A DNA stretch of 50,060 nucleotides from Ruixingdingia sedimenti. Lineage in GTDB: Bacteria > Pseudomonadota > Alphaproteobacteria > Rhodobacterales > Rhodobacteraceae. Made by a program: the position numbers and the translations under genes. Within the stretch, counting starts at the first letter, position 1. Each line of letters begins with the position of its first letter. This document shows, one piece after another, positions 17,011 to 26,087 of this stretch. The DNA lies in contig NZ_JAVKPH010000029.1 of NCBI RefSeq assembly GCF_031432425.1, positions 1 through 50,060 of the forward strand. The letters run 5' to 3'. The notes below the pieces were generated by a model. That model had not been told where the DNA came from. It saw only the letters and a program-made list of their open reading frames with translations, and searched no databases.

Positions 17011-17732
17011 CCCCGCTTCTGGACATCCGCGACCTTGCCGTCCGCTATGGCCGCATCACCGCGCTGGATGGCGTCGGCCTGCATGTCGACGCGGGCGAGG
17101 TGGTGGCCATCGTCGGCCCCAACGGCGCGGGCAAGACGACGCTTCTGTCCGCCGTCGCCGGGATCGTGCGGCCGGTGGCGGGCAGCATCGCCTTTCGCGG
17201 CGAACCGATCCTCGGCCAGCCGCTGGAGCGCACCGTGCGCCGCGGCATCGCATTGGTGCCGGAAGGCCGGCGCGTGTTCGGCGGCCTGACGGTGGAAGAA
17301 AACCTGCGCGTCGGCGCGGTGATCCGCCGCGACCGCGCCGCGGCGGCGGCAGAGATCGCGCGGTTCATGGAGATATTCCCCATCCTGCACGAGCGGCGCA
17401 ACGAACCGGCGGGGCGGCTGTCGGGGGGCGAGCAACAGATGCTGGTGATCGCGCGGGCGATGCTGTCGGACCCGGCGCTTTTGATGCTCGACGAACCCTC
17501 GCTCGGGCTTGCGCCCAAGGTGACGGATCAGGTCTATGCGCTGGTCGCGGACCTGCGGGCGCGGGGGGTGACGGTGCTGGTGGTGGAACAGAACGCCGAC
17601 CGCGCGCTGCGCGCCGCCGACCGCACCTATGTGCTGAACGCGGGCCGGGTGCGGCTGGCCGGGCCATCCGCCGCGCTGCGCGACGATCCGGCGTTCGAGG
17701 CCGCCTATTTCGGCATGGGGGATGCGGCATGA
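17007..17732 (+). CDS. LivF-like ABC transporter ATP-binding protein
   Basis: A 241-residue ATPase with Walker A GPNGAGKT (37-44), EGRRVFGGLTVEENL, signature LSGGEQQMLVIARAM, Walker B LMLDEPSLGLAPK and VLVVEQNADRAL, all diagnostic of LivF. ATGA overlaps at both ends show translational coupling with livG-like and livH-like genes. Confidence 0.95.
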   Translation: MTPLLDIRDLAVRYGRITALDGVGLHVDAGEVVAIVGPNGAGKTTLLSAVAGIVRPVAGSIAFRGEPILGQPLERTVRRGIALVPEGRRVFGGLTVEENLRVGAVIRRDRAAAAAEIARFMEIFPILHERRNEPAGRLSGGEQQMLVIARAMLSDPALLMLDEPSLGLAPKVTDQVYALVADLRARGVTVLVVEQNADRALRAADRTYVLNAGRVRLAGPSAALRDDPAFEAAYFGMGDAA

Positions 17733-18604
17733 TCCAGATCGTCGTGGATGCGCTGAGCCTCGGCGGCCTTTACGCGCTGACCGCGCTCGGCATCGGCATC
17801 GTGTTCAGCGTCATGCGGCTGGCCAATTTCGCCCATGCCGAACTTGTCACCTGCGCGGCCTATGCGCTGTTCGCGCTGTCGGGGCATCCGGCGGTGATGG
17901 CGATCGCAGCCTCGGTATTCGTGGCGATGGTGCTGGCGGTGCTGACGGAACGGGTGGCCTTCCGCCCGCTGCGCCGCGCCGATCCGGCGACGATGCTGAT
18001 CGCATCCTTCACCGTCAGCATGTTCATCCAGAAACTGCTGATCTTCGCCGTGGGATCGCGGGTCAAGACGCTCGACCCCCTGCCGGTGCTGAGCCGACCC
18101 GTATGGATCGCGGGCGCGCAGGTGAGCCTGCTGAAGATCGTCACCATCGCCATCTGCATAATCTTGCTGGCGGTGCTGGTGCTGTTTCTCAAACGCACTT
18201 CGGCGGGGTTGCAGATGCGCGCGGCGGCAGAGGATTTCACCATGTCGCAGCTGGTGGGGGTGCGGGCGAACACGGTGATCGTGCTGGCCTTCGTGCTCAG
18301 CGGGGTTCTGGCGGCCATCGTGGCGCTGCTGTTCGCGGCGCAGACGGGCTTCGTGCAGCCCCGCCTTGGTGTGCCGCTGGTGCTGACGGCCTTTGTCGCC
18401 GCCGTGATCGGGGGGCTCGGCAGCCTGCCGGGCGCGGTGGTGGGCGGGCTTGCTGTCGGCGCGGGGGCCACGCTGTTGCAGGCGCTGCTGCCCGCCGACC
18501 TGCGGCCCTTCCGCGAGGCGTTCCTGTTCGTCGCGGTGATCCTCGTGCTGCTGGTGAAACCGAACGGCCTGCTTCCGGCGCGCGGCATGAAGGACCGGGT
18601 GTGA
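17729..18604 (+). CDS. LivH-like ABC transporter permease
   Basis: A 291-residue membrane permease with about eight hydrophobic segments. Marks of the family are LGGLYALTALGIGIVFSVMR, LANFAHAE, ERVAFRPLRRADPATMLIAS and VIGGLGSLPGAVVGGL. It starts four bases before the LivF-like stop and its own stop shares a base with the next ATG (TGATG). Confidence 0.94.
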   Translation: MIQIVVDALSLGGLYALTALGIGIVFSVMRLANFAHAELVTCAAYALFALSGHPAVMAIAASVFVAMVLAVLTERVAFRPLRRADPATMLIASFTVSMFIQKLLIFAVGSRVKTLDPLPVLSRPVWIAGAQVSLLKIVTIAICIILLAVLVLFLKRTSAGLQMRAAAEDFTMSQLVGVRANTVIVLAFVLSGVLAAIVALLFAAQTGFVQPRLGVPLVLTAFVAAVIGGLGSLPGAVVGGLAVGAGATLLQALLPADLRPFREAFLFVAVILVLLVKPNGLLPARGMKDRV

Positions 18605-19662
18605 TGACGATGGCGATGCGCGACAATACCGCCCCTTCCCCGCTGCGCGAGGCCATCGCCCGCGCCGCCCCCCTTGCGGTGCTGATGACGGGGCTGCTGG
18701 CGCTGGTCCTGCTGGCGGGGATGGGCGACATCGTGACCCAACGCCGGGTGATCCTGTGCCTGATCAACGTCACCGTGGTGGTGGGGCTTTACATCTTCAT
18801 GGGCAATTCGGGGGTGCTGAATTTCAGCGCCGTGGGGTTCATGGCGGTGGGGGCCTATGCGGCGGCGCTTCTGACGATGCCGCCGATGCTGAAGAACACC
18901 TTCCTGCCCGACCTGCCCGGGTGGCTGGCGGCGGCCGAACTGCCGCTGGTGGCGGGGCCGTTCGCGGGCGGGCTGGTGGCCGCCGTGCTGGCGCTGGCGG
19001 TGGGCGGGCCGATCATGCGGCTGTCGGGCATCGCCGCCGGCATCGCCACCTTTTCGCTGATGTTCATCATCTACATCGTTCTGGGGAACTGGAATTCCGT
19101 CACCGGGGGGCAAACCTCGCTGATGGGGCTGAAGGGCTGGGTGGGGCTCTGGCCCGCGGGGCTGTTCGCCATCGGCGCGGTGGCGCTGGCATGGATCTAT
19201 CAGGAAACCCGGTGGGCGATCGCGCTGCGCGCCTCGCGCGAGGATCAGGTGGCCGCGCGGGCCTCGGGCATCCGGGTGGTGCGGCTGCGGCTCGGGGCCT
19301 TCGTTCTGGGCGCCTTCACCTGCGGCGTGGGGGGCGGGCTCTACGGCCACTTCCAGGGCACCTTGCGGGTGGAAAACTTCTACCTCGACCCGACCTTCCT
19401 GTACGTCGCCATGCTGGTCGTCGGCGGCACCCGCAGCCTGACCGGCGCGGTCATCGGCACCGTCACCGTCGCCGCCCTGTCCGAGGCGCTGCGGCAGGTC
19501 GAATCCGGCCTGCCCCTGCCCGGCACCGGCCTGACGCTGACCGCGCCCGCGGGGTTGGGGGATGTGGTGCTGGCCGGGCTGATGCTGGTCATCCTCATCT
19601 ACCGCCCGCAGGGCATCACCGGCGGGCGCGAGATCACGGCGCTGTTCCGCCGCAAGACATGA
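18604..19662 (+). CDS. LivM-like ABC transporter permease
   Basis: A 352-residue permease, the second membrane subunit of the importer. About nine hydrophobic segments, with GNSGVLNFSAVGFMAVGAY, GIAAGIATFSLMFIIY, SREDQVAARASGIRVVRLR and GGTRSLTGAVIGT typical of LivM. The first ATG (18604) overlaps the livH-like stop by one base; ATGs at 18610 and 18616 are alternatives. Confidence 0.93.
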   Translation: MTMAMRDNTAPSPLREAIARAAPLAVLMTGLLALVLLAGMGDIVTQRRVILCLINVTVVVGLYIFMGNSGVLNFSAVGFMAVGAYAAALLTMPPMLKNTFLPDLPGWLAAAELPLVAGPFAGGLVAAVLALAVGGPIMRLSGIAAGIATFSLMFIIYIVLGNWNSVTGGQTSLMGLKGWVGLWPAGLFAIGAVALAWIYQETRWAIALRASREDQVAARASGIRVVRLRLGAFVLGAFTCGVGGGLYGHFQGTLRVENFYLDPTFLYVAMLVVGGTRSLTGAVIGTVTVAALSEALRQVESGLPLPGTGLTLTAPAGLGDVVLAGLMLVILIYRPQGITGGREITALFRRKT

Positions 19663-19681
19663 CAACGACAGGGACACGGAC

Positions 19682-20608
19682 ATGATCAATCTGCAAGGAC
19701 AGGTCGCCATCGTCACCGGCGCGGGGCGCGGCATGGGGCGGGCGCATGCGCTGGATCTGGCGAAACGCGGCGCGACAGTGGTGGTGAACGATCTGGGCGC
19801 GCTGACCGTGGCGGGCGCGGGCCGCGACAGCGCGGTGGCGGAATCGGTGGCGGGCGAAATCATCGCCGCCGGCGGCCGGGCGATGGCCGACGGCGCCGAT
19901 GTGGCCAGCCCCGCCGACACCGAGGCGCTGGTGCAGCGGGTGATCGACACCTTCGGCCGCATCGACATTCTGGTCAACAACGCCGGCAACCAACGGTTCC
20001 TGCGCTTTGCCGAAACGGAGCGCGAGGATTACGACTCGCTCGTCGGCATCCACCTCGGCGGGGCGTTCAACATGACCCGCGCGGTCTGGCCGCAGATGGT
20101 GGCGCAGGGCTATGGCCGGGTGGTGTTCACCACCAGTCAGGTGGGCTTTTACGGGCAGGTCGATGCGGTCGCCTATGGCGCGGCCAAGAACGGGGTCCTG
20201 GGCCTGATGCACGGCATCAAGCTGGATGCCGAGGCCGCGGGGATCCGCGTCAACTGCATCTCTCCCTTCGCGTTCACCCGCATGGTAGTGGACCTGTTCC
20301 CCAAGGAACTGGCCGAAGAACTGGCCCCCGAATTCGTCAGCGCGGGGGTGACATATCTGAGTTCCCCCGACTGCACCCTGAACGGCGAGGTGCTGATCGC
20401 CGGGGGCGGCCATTTCGCCATCGCCCGCACGATCGAGACGCTTGGCATCGACATCGCAGACCCCGCGCGGATCACCGCCGAAACCGTATTGGACCGGATC
20501 GGCACCATCACCGACACGACGCGCATCGGCATGTATCCCGACGCGCTGGCCGCGGTGCAAGTGACCTTCGACCGGCTGGCCGAACAGGCGAAGGCGAAGG
20601 GGGCCTGA
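19682..20608 (+). CDS. Short-chain dehydrogenase/reductase (first of two)
   Basis: A 308-residue classical SDR, about 50 residues longer than the usual 250 because of a C-terminal extension (from about residue 250). Cofactor motif TGAGRGMG (12-19), NNAG (99-102), and a catalytic set S152, Y165, K169 (YGAAK). Aspartate 37 at the end of the second strand favours NAD over NADP. The long insertion after NDLGA resembles the SDR domain of peroxisomal multifunctional beta-oxidation enzymes, which suggests oxidation of a hydroxyacyl or hydroxy-ring intermediate, but the substrate is not known. Spaced 19 bp from the permease gene. Confidence 0.9.
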   Translation: MINLQGQVAIVTGAGRGMGRAHALDLAKRGATVVVNDLGALTVAGAGRDSAVAESVAGEIIAAGGRAMADGADVASPADTEALVQRVIDTFGRIDILVNNAGNQRFLRFAETEREDYDSLVGIHLGGAFNMTRAVWPQMVAQGYGRVVFTTSQVGFYGQVDAVAYGAAKNGVLGLMHGIKLDAEAAGIRVNCISPFAFTRMVVDLFPKELAEELAPEFVSAGVTYLSSPDCTLNGEVLIAGGGHFAIARTIETLGIDIADPARITAETVLDRIGTITDTTRIGMYPDALAAVQVTFDRLAEQAKAKGA

Positions 20609-20612
20609 GGCG

Positions 20613-20915
20613 ATGCGCTTTGCCGCGATGTTCTTCGACACGCTCACCCCGGCGGACCTCGACCCCGATCTCACGCGCGCGCATTTCGACTACCTCGCCC
20701 GCCACCGCGACCGGATCACGCTGGCGGGGGGCCTGCGCCCGCCCGCGGGCGGGGCCTTCTGCGGCTCGCTCTGGGTGATCGAGGCCGACACGGCGGCAGA
20801 GGCCGCCCGGCTGATGGACGAGGACCCCTATTGCCTGGCCGGGCTGCGCCCCGACCGGCGGCTTTACCACTGGAACGCCGCGCCGATCCCGGCGCCCGAC
20901 ACGAGGACACCATGA
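20613..20915 (+). CDS. YciI-like small protein
   Basis: A 100-residue protein with the ferredoxin-like YciI/EthD-type pattern: MRFAAMFFDT, TRAHFDYLARHRDRITLAGGLRPP and GSLWVIEADTAAEAARLMDEDPY. Such proteins occur in catabolic clusters as isomerases, dehalogenase-like lyases or small-molecule binders. The H in the HFDYL segment is the usual putative catalytic residue. The coding sequence overlaps the next gene by 4 bp. Confidence 0.8.
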   Translation: MRFAAMFFDTLTPADLDPDLTRAHFDYLARHRDRITLAGGLRPPAGGAFCGSLWVIEADTAAEAARLMDEDPYCLAGLRPDRRLYHWNAAPIPAPDTRTP

Positions 20916-21343
20916 CTCAGAAAGTCACCATCCTGAACCCCGACACCACCGCCATCGCCAAACAGGGCATGCCGCAGTTCTTCGGCATCTCGGGCGCCAC
21001 GGCGGGGGCGCAAGGCATTTCGATGAACCTCACCGCCTTCGGCCCCGGCGGCAAGGCCAAGGCCCATTACCACCGCGGGTTCGAGACCGCGATCTACGGC
21101 ATGACCGGGCGCATCGCCCTTTACCACGGGCCCCGGCTGGAGGAACTGAGCCTGATCGTGCCCGGCACCTTCTGCTTCATCCCCGCAGGCATCCCCCATG
21201 TCGCCTTCAACCTGTCGGACAGCGAACCCGCCACCGCGCTGTCGGCCCGCAACGACCCGGCGGAACAGGAAAACGTGGTGCTGACGCCGGAACTCGACGG
21301 GCTGCGCGACGCCGATGCGGCGGCGCTGAAGACGGGGGCCTGA
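20912..21343 (+). CDS. Cupin-domain protein
   Basis: A 143-residue single-domain cupin with both motifs intact: H52-Y-H54-RGFE58 and GTFCFIPAGIPHVAFN (85-100) containing H96. This four-ligand set normally binds Fe or another divalent metal, so a dioxygenase, isomerase or ligand-binding role is possible. The start ATG at 20912 overlaps the previous stop (ATGA). The frame extends upstream but only within the YciI-like gene. Confidence 0.88.
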   Translation: MTQKVTILNPDTTAIAKQGMPQFFGISGATAGAQGISMNLTAFGPGGKAKAHYHRGFETAIYGMTGRIALYHGPRLEELSLIVPGTFCFIPAGIPHVAFNLSDSEPATALSARNDPAEQENVVLTPELDGLRDADAAALKTGA

Positions 21344-21344
21344 G

Positions 21345-22103
21345 ATGGCGGGGCTGTTCGATCTTTCCGGCCGCGCGGTGGTGGTGACGGGCGCGGGCAG
21401 TGGCATCGGCCAAGGCATCGCGCAGGGACTGGCCGCCATGGGCGCGCAGGTCTTCGGCCTGGACCGGAACGCGGCGGGGCTGGCGGAAACCGCAGCGGCG
21501 GCGGGCGCGGGCTTCACCCCCCTCACCGCCGATGTGGCGGACGAGGCGGCGGTGGAGGCCGCGTTGGACAGGGCGCTGGCGGCGGCGGGGCGGCTGGATG
21601 CCGTTTTCGCCAATGCCGGGATCGCGGGCCATCCGATGGGTATCGACACGCTGAGCCTCGACGAATGGCGCAGGGTGCATGCGGTGAACCTCGACGGCAC
21701 CTTCCTGACCGCACGGGGTGCGGCGCGGCGGATGAAACGGCAGGGGGCGGGCAAGATCATCCTGACCGCCTCGACCTGGGGCATCCGGGGCACGCGGGTC
21801 GCGCCCTTCACCGCCTATGCGTCATCGAAGGGCGCGGTGGTGAACCTGACACGGCAACTGGCGCTGGAACTGGCGGGCAGCGGCGTGACGGTGAACGCCA
21901 TCGCCCCCGGCGGCTTCGCCACCAACATGGCCAACGGCGTGCTGGACGATGCCGCCGCCGATGCCCTGCTGGCGCGCATGCCCATGGGCAGGTTCGTGAC
22001 GCCCGAGGCGATGGTGGGCCCCGCCGCCTTCCTCGCCAGCGCGGCGTCCGACTGGGTGACGGGCGCGGTGCTGCCGGTGGACGGCGGCTATCTGGCGGAA
22101 TGA
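21345..22103 (+). CDS. Short-chain dehydrogenase/reductase (second)
   Basis: A 252-residue classical SDR of the FabG/3-oxoacyl reductase type. TGAGSGIG (15-22), D40 at the end of the second strand (NAD preference), NAG (90-92) and the catalytic S143, Y158, K162 are all visible; the C-terminus VTGAVLPVDGGYLAE is standard. It starts one base after the cupin stop. Two SDRs in one operon suggest two sequential alcohol/ketone steps. Confidence 0.92.
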   Translation: MAGLFDLSGRAVVVTGAGSGIGQGIAQGLAAMGAQVFGLDRNAAGLAETAAAAGAGFTPLTADVADEAAVEAALDRALAAAGRLDAVFANAGIAGHPMGIDTLSLDEWRRVHAVNLDGTFLTARGAARRMKRQGAGKIILTASTWGIRGTRVAPFTAYASSKGAVVNLTRQLALELAGSGVTVNAIAPGGFATNMANGVLDDAAADALLARMPMGRFVTPEAMVGPAAFLASAASDWVTGAVLPVDGGYLAE

Positions 22104-22110
22104 CTGTCCC

Positions 22111-22134
22111 CCCGGGGCGGTACTGCGCCCCGGG
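22111..22134 (+). terminator. GC-rich hairpin after the second SDR gene
   Basis: CCCGGGGCG, a 6-nt loop and CGCCCCGGG form a perfect 9-bp stem 8 bp after the SDR stop and 44 bp before the hydrolase start. There is no T-tract, so it may attenuate or stabilise the mRNA rather than terminate it. Confidence 0.4.
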
Positions 22135-22177
22135 AAAGCCGGGCTAGCCTTTCCCCGCCAGACCGGGGAGGATCGCC

Positions 22178-23164
22178 ATGGCCGACTATACCGAACATTT
22201 CGTCACCGCACCCGACGGGGTACGGCTTTGCGTCCACACCCTGGGCGAAGGCCCGCTGGTGCTGATGGTGCACGGCTGGCCGGATGCCTGGATCTCCTGG
22301 CGCCCGCAGATGGAGGCGCTGGCGGCCGCCGGCTATCGCGCCGCGGCGATCGACGTGCGCGGCTATGGCGGCTCGGGCGCGCCGCACGAGGTGTCGTCCT
22401 ACACGATGCTGAACCACTGCGCCGACAACGCCGCCGCCATCGCGGCGCTGAGCGATGACGGCACCGCGGTGATCGTCGGCCACGACTGGGGCGCGCCCAT
22501 CGTCTACAACACCGCCGTGGTCCACCCCGAACGCATCCGGGCGCTGATCGGGCTGTCGTCCACGCCGCACAAATACACCGTGAACCCGCGCGACTACTGG
22601 GAAAAGCGGTATCCCAAGGAACTCTTCTACCAGCACTATTTCAACCGTTTCGAGGGCCAGGCGGAGGCGGAATTCGAGGGCGACCTCGAACGCTTCGTCC
22701 GGGTGATGCACTATAACCTCTCGGGCGATGCGCCGCAGGACACGCTGGTGGCGCTGCTGCGGCCCGAAGGATCGACGACGCTGCTCGACGGGCTGCCGGA
22801 ACCCGACCCGATGCCGCACTGGATGAACCCCGCCGAGGTCGCGGAATATGCCGAACTCTTCCGCCGCAACGGCATGCGCGGGCCGCTGAACCGCTATCGC
22901 GCGCAGGACATCGACTGGCAGGAAATGGCCCCCTGGCGCGGCCGCAAGATCCAGCAGCCGGCGATCTTCGTCGGCGGCACGCGCGAGGGATCGCGCTTCA
23001 TGGACGGCTACGACCGCTATGCCGATGCCGACTGGAACTATGCCGACAGCCGCGGCGTGTTCCTGATCGAGGGCGCGGGCCACTGGATCCAGCGCGAGGC
23101 GACCGGGGAACTGAACGCCCATATCCTGCGGTTCCTGGAAAGCCTCGACGGCAAGCGCGCCTGA
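22178..23164 (+). CDS. Alpha/beta hydrolase (epoxide hydrolase-like)
   Basis: A 328-residue alpha/beta hydrolase. The oxyanion motif HGWPDAW (32-38), nucleophile elbow GHDWGAP (101-107) with D103 as nucleophile, and catalytic histidine in EGAGHWIQ near the C-terminus are visible. An aspartate nucleophile with HGWP points to epoxide hydrolases or haloalkane dehalogenases rather than serine esterases. The ribosome-binding site GGGAGG lies 6 nt before the ATG. Last gene of the plus-strand operon, separated from it by the 22111 hairpin. Confidence 0.9.
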   Translation: MADYTEHFVTAPDGVRLCVHTLGEGPLVLMVHGWPDAWISWRPQMEALAAAGYRAAAIDVRGYGGSGAPHEVSSYTMLNHCADNAAAIAALSDDGTAVIVGHDWGAPIVYNTAVVHPERIRALIGLSSTPHKYTVNPRDYWEKRYPKELFYQHYFNRFEGQAEAEFEGDLERFVRVMHYNLSGDAPQDTLVALLRPEGSTTLLDGLPEPDPMPHWMNPAEVAEYAELFRRNGMRGPLNRYRAQDIDWQEMAPWRGRKIQQPAIFVGGTREGSRFMDGYDRYADADWNYADSRGVFLIEGAGHWIQREATGELNAHILRFLESLDGKRA

Positions 23165-23181
23165 GGGCGAAGAGGACAGGA

Positions 23182-23229
23182 CCGGGGGCCAGCCCCCGGA
23201 CCCCCGGGATATTTAAGGACAGAAAATGA
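23182..23229 (+). repeat. Intergenic modular repeat (H1 head, T1 tail)
   Basis: Hairpin head CCGGGGG-CCAG-CCCCCGG, then CCCCCGGGATATTT and the tail GGACAGAAAATGA. It starts 17 bp after the hydrolase stop with the hairpin nearest the gene, as a terminator would be placed. The 383-bp gap 23165-23547 also contains the two elements listed next and no gene. Confidence 0.8.
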
Positions 23230-23279
23230 AGGGGGACGTGCCCTAGCCCGCGGCATATGTGCAGGTGGTGAGGACGGCG

Positions 23280-23315
23280 GCCTCCGGCGGGGATATTTAG
23301 ATCCAGCCTGAAGAA
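23280..23315 (+). repeat. Intergenic modular repeat (H2 head, T2 tail)
   Basis: GCCTCCGGCGGGGATATTT followed by the second tail type, ATCCAGCCTGAAGAA. It faces an inverted T2 element at 23348, so CAGCCTGAAGAA and TTCTTCAGGCTG can pair across 32 bp. Confidence 0.8.
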
Positions 23316-23347
23316 CAGCCTTCGTTCCCGTCTCGCAAGAGCGCCCG

Positions 23348-23402
23348 TTCTTCAGGCTGGCCCAAATATCCCGCGGGGATCCGGGGGCGCGAAGCCCCCG
23401 GC
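23348..23402 (-). repeat. Intergenic modular repeat (H1 head, T2 tail)
   Basis: Inverted element: TTCTTCAGGCTGG, then CCCAAATATCCC and a hairpin head CCGGGGGC-GCGAA-GCCCCCGG. It is the exception in that its hairpin points toward a gene start (kpsS at 23548) rather than a gene end. Confidence 0.75.
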
Positions 23403-23547
23403 GCTGTCCTCATCGCCGGGCGCAACGCTGCGGGAAAACATCCCGGCGCCCGGCCCGGGCCATAAATCCGCCCCACCGCTGCGGATCATCCCCCTTGGCA
23501 GCATGGCCGTTTTGGTACAGGCATGGGCCATCAAGGCAGGGACAGCG

Positions 23548-24861
23548 ATGACGACCGACAGCCCCGGCGCGACCCATACCCCCGGCACGGGCCGGCGGTT
23601 CCTGTTCCTTCAGGGGCCGCACGGGCCCTGGTTCCACGCGCTCGGCCGGATGCTGCGCGCCGCGGGGGCAGAGGTCTGGCGCGTCGGCTTCAACCGCGGG
23701 GACGAGGCGTTCTGGCCCGACCGTGCGAGCTATATCCCCTTCACCGGCGCCGCCGCCGACTGGCCCGCGGCCTTCGCACGCATCAGCGCCGAAAAGCGGA
23801 TCACCGACATCGTGCTTTACGGCGACACCCGCCCGATCCATGCGCAGGCGGTGGCGGCGGCGCGCGCGCAGAGCATCGCCGTGCATGTGTTCGAGGAAGG
23901 CTATCTGCGCCCCTATTGGGTCAGCTACGAACGCGGCGGGTCCAACGGGCATTCGCGGCTGATGCAGATGACCCTGCCCCAGATGCAGGCGGCGCTGGCG
24001 CAGCTGGACATGGATCTGCCCGACGCCCCCGCGCGGTGGGGCGACATGCGCCAGCACATCTTCTATGGCGCGCTCTATCACGGCTGCGTGCTGGCGCTGA
24101 ACCGGCGCTACCGCAATTTCCACCCGCACCGGGGCGTGCCGGTGATGCGCGAGTTCCAGCTTTACCTGCGCCGGTTGCTGCTGATGCCCTTCCACCGGCT
24201 GGAACGCGCGGTGGAAAGCTGGCGGGTGCGGTCGGGCGGCTATCCCTATCATCTGGTGCTGCTGCAACTGGAACACGATTCCAGCTTCCGCATGCATTCG
24301 CCCTTTTCCACCATGACCGAATTCACCGATCTGGTGCTGGAAGGCTTTGCCCGCGGCGCGCCCTCGCACCACCATCTGGTGTTCAAGGCCCATCCGCTGG
24401 AGGACGGGCGCGTCGCGCTGCGGCGGGAAATCCGGCGCAAGGCCGCCGATCTGGGCGTGGCGGGCCGGGTGCATTTCGTGCGCGGCGGCAAGCTCGCGGG
24501 TCTTCTGAACCATGCGCGCACCGCGGTGACGGTCAATTCCACCGCCGGGCAACAGGTGCTGTGGCGGGGGATGCCGCTCAAGGTTTTCGGCGCGGCGGTC
24601 TATGCCAAACCGGAATTCGTGTCCGCGCAACCGCTGGCGGAATTCTTCGCTAACCCCACCCGGCCCGACAGCCGCGCCTATCGCGACTACCGCCATTACC
24701 TGCTGGAAACCAGCCAGATCGCGGGCGGGTTCTATTCCGCGCGGGGGCGGCGCGAGTTGCTGCGGCAGGTGGTCGACATGATGCTGGCGCCGCAGGATCC
24801 CTATGACGCGCTCAGCAGCGGAAACGCGGCACCACGGCAACAGTTGCGGCTCGTGAACTGA
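23548..24861 (+). CDS. kpsS: Capsule polysaccharide beta-Kdo transferase KpsS-like
   Basis: A 437-residue protein of the capsule synthesis family (Capsule_synth). KpsS adds the first Kdo to the lipid anchor of group 2 type capsules at the cytoplasmic face. Visible are FLFLQGPHGPWFHALGRML at the N-terminus, EEGYLRPYW, KAHPLEDG and the C-terminal FVRGGKLAGLLNHARTAVTVNS and PLKVFGAAVY segments, which bind the nucleotide-sugar. The start at 23548 follows GCAGGGA and drops a 15-residue extension without similarity. It forms a cluster with the lipoprotein and kpsC. No kpsM/T/E genes are in the window. Confidence 0.88.
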   Translation: MTTDSPGATHTPGTGRRFLFLQGPHGPWFHALGRMLRAAGAEVWRVGFNRGDEAFWPDRASYIPFTGAAADWPAAFARISAEKRITDIVLYGDTRPIHAQAVAAARAQSIAVHVFEEGYLRPYWVSYERGGSNGHSRLMQMTLPQMQAALAQLDMDLPDAPARWGDMRQHIFYGALYHGCVLALNRRYRNFHPHRGVPVMREFQLYLRRLLLMPFHRLERAVESWRVRSGGYPYHLVLLQLEHDSSFRMHSPFSTMTEFTDLVLEGFARGAPSHHHLVFKAHPLEDGRVALRREIRRKAADLGVAGRVHFVRGGKLAGLLNHARTAVTVNSTAGQQVLWRGMPLKVFGAAVYAKPEFVSAQPLAEFFANPTRPDSRAYRDYRHYLLETSQIAGGFYSARGRRELLRQVVDMMLAPQDPYDALSSGNAAPRQQLRLVN

Positions 24862-24944
24862 CAGCGGGCCGGAAAACTGGCGCGACGGGCGATTTTTCGC
24901 TAGCGTGGCAAAAAACATACGGCTTCCACCAAGGAGCGCGAGCA

Positions 24945-26084
24945 GTGAAATTGTATCTTTCGACCGGGGCCCGGCTTCTGGCCCTCGTTGCGGTCGGCGC
25001 GACGGTTGCGGCCTGCGGCCTGCCGCGTTCGGGGCCCAACAAGCGTGAAATCTATGCCGGTTCGGTGCTGAAGCAGGGCGATGCCTTCGTGGTGGCGGTC
25101 AACGACCGGGTGACGCGGGCGACCGCGGTGGTGCCCGCGCTCGGCTTCGGGTCGGCCTTCACGGGGGCCGGGATCATGGGGTCCGACACCATCGCGGCGG
25201 GCGACACGCTGTCGTTGCAGGTGATCGAGAACGTGCGGGACGAACCCCTGCTGTCCGCCACCGGCAGCCGCGTCGCGGTGCTGGAGGAAGTGCAGGTCGA
25301 CGGGCAGGGCTATATCTTCGTGCCCTATGCCGGGCGCATCAAGGCCGCCGGCCAGACGCCCGAAGGGCTGCGCCAGGCGATCACCCGCAAGCTCGACACC
25401 CAGACGCCCGACCCGCAGGTCACGGTGAACCGCGTGGCGGGCAACGGGGCGACGGTCACGGTATCGGGCGGCGTGGGCGGTCAGGGCGTCTATCCGATCG
25501 AACGGCCGACGCGCACGCTGACCGCGATGATCGCCGCCGCGGGCGGCGTCGCGATCGAACCGGCGGTGGCGCTGGTGCGGGTGACGCGCGGGGCGCGCAC
25601 CGGGCAGGTCTGGTTGCAGGACCTTTACGACAACCCCTCGCTCGACATTCCGTTGCGCCCCGGCGACCGGATCGTGGTCGAGGAGGACCGCCGCGCCTTC
25701 GTCGCCCTCGGCGCGACCGGGGCGCAGACGCGCGTGCCCTTCGACACCCAGACCCTTTCGGCGATCGAGGCCATCGCCACCGTCGGCGGGCTGTCCACCA
25801 ACCTTGCCGATCCCACGGGCGTCTTCGTCTTCCGCAACGAACCGGCGGAAATCGCCAACAACGTTCTGGGCCGCAACGACCTTCGGGGCGATCAGCGGAT
25901 GGTCTATGTGCTGGACCTGACGCAGCCGATGGGCATGTTCCACGCCCGCGACTTCGTGATCCGCGACGGCGATACCGTCTATGTGACCGAGGCGCCCTTC
26001 GTGCAATGGCAAAAGACGCTCGGCGCGATCACCGGCAGCGCCACCACCGCGGATTCGCTGGCGAGCCTTGGCTCCGGCAGCTAG
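24945..26084 (+). CDS. Polysaccharide export outer-membrane lipoprotein (Wza/KpsD-like)
   Basis: A 379-residue lipoprotein. GTG start with AAGGAG 8 nt upstream; the signal peptide ends in the lipobox VAAC with C24 as the lipidated residue. SDTIAAGDTLSLQVIENV and the VDGQGYIFVPYAGRIKAAG segment form the polysaccharide export (Poly_export) domain, followed by two SLBB-like regions (VTVSGGVGGQGVYPI; LGATGAQTRVPF). It should form the outer-membrane translocon for the capsule made with KpsS/KpsC. A terminator-like hairpin begins 35 bp after its stop. Confidence 0.9.
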   Translation: MKLYLSTGARLLALVAVGATVAACGLPRSGPNKREIYAGSVLKQGDAFVVAVNDRVTRATAVVPALGFGSAFTGAGIMGSDTIAAGDTLSLQVIENVRDEPLLSATGSRVAVLEEVQVDGQGYIFVPYAGRIKAAGQTPEGLRQAITRKLDTQTPDPQVTVNRVAGNGATVTVSGGVGGQGVYPIERPTRTLTAMIAAAGGVAIEPAVALVRVTRGARTGQVWLQDLYDNPSLDIPLRPGDRIVVEEDRRAFVALGATGAQTRVPFDTQTLSAIEAIATVGGLSTNLADPTGVFVFRNEPAEIANNVLGRNDLRGDQRMVYVLDLTQPMGMFHARDFVIRDGDTVYVTEAPFVQWQKTLGAITGSATTADSLASLGSGS

Positions 26085-26087
26085 GCC

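Noticed and set aside
23410..24918. Minus-strand 502-codon frame opposite kpsS
   Set aside because: It has no family motif and the plus strand encodes a recognisable KpsS.
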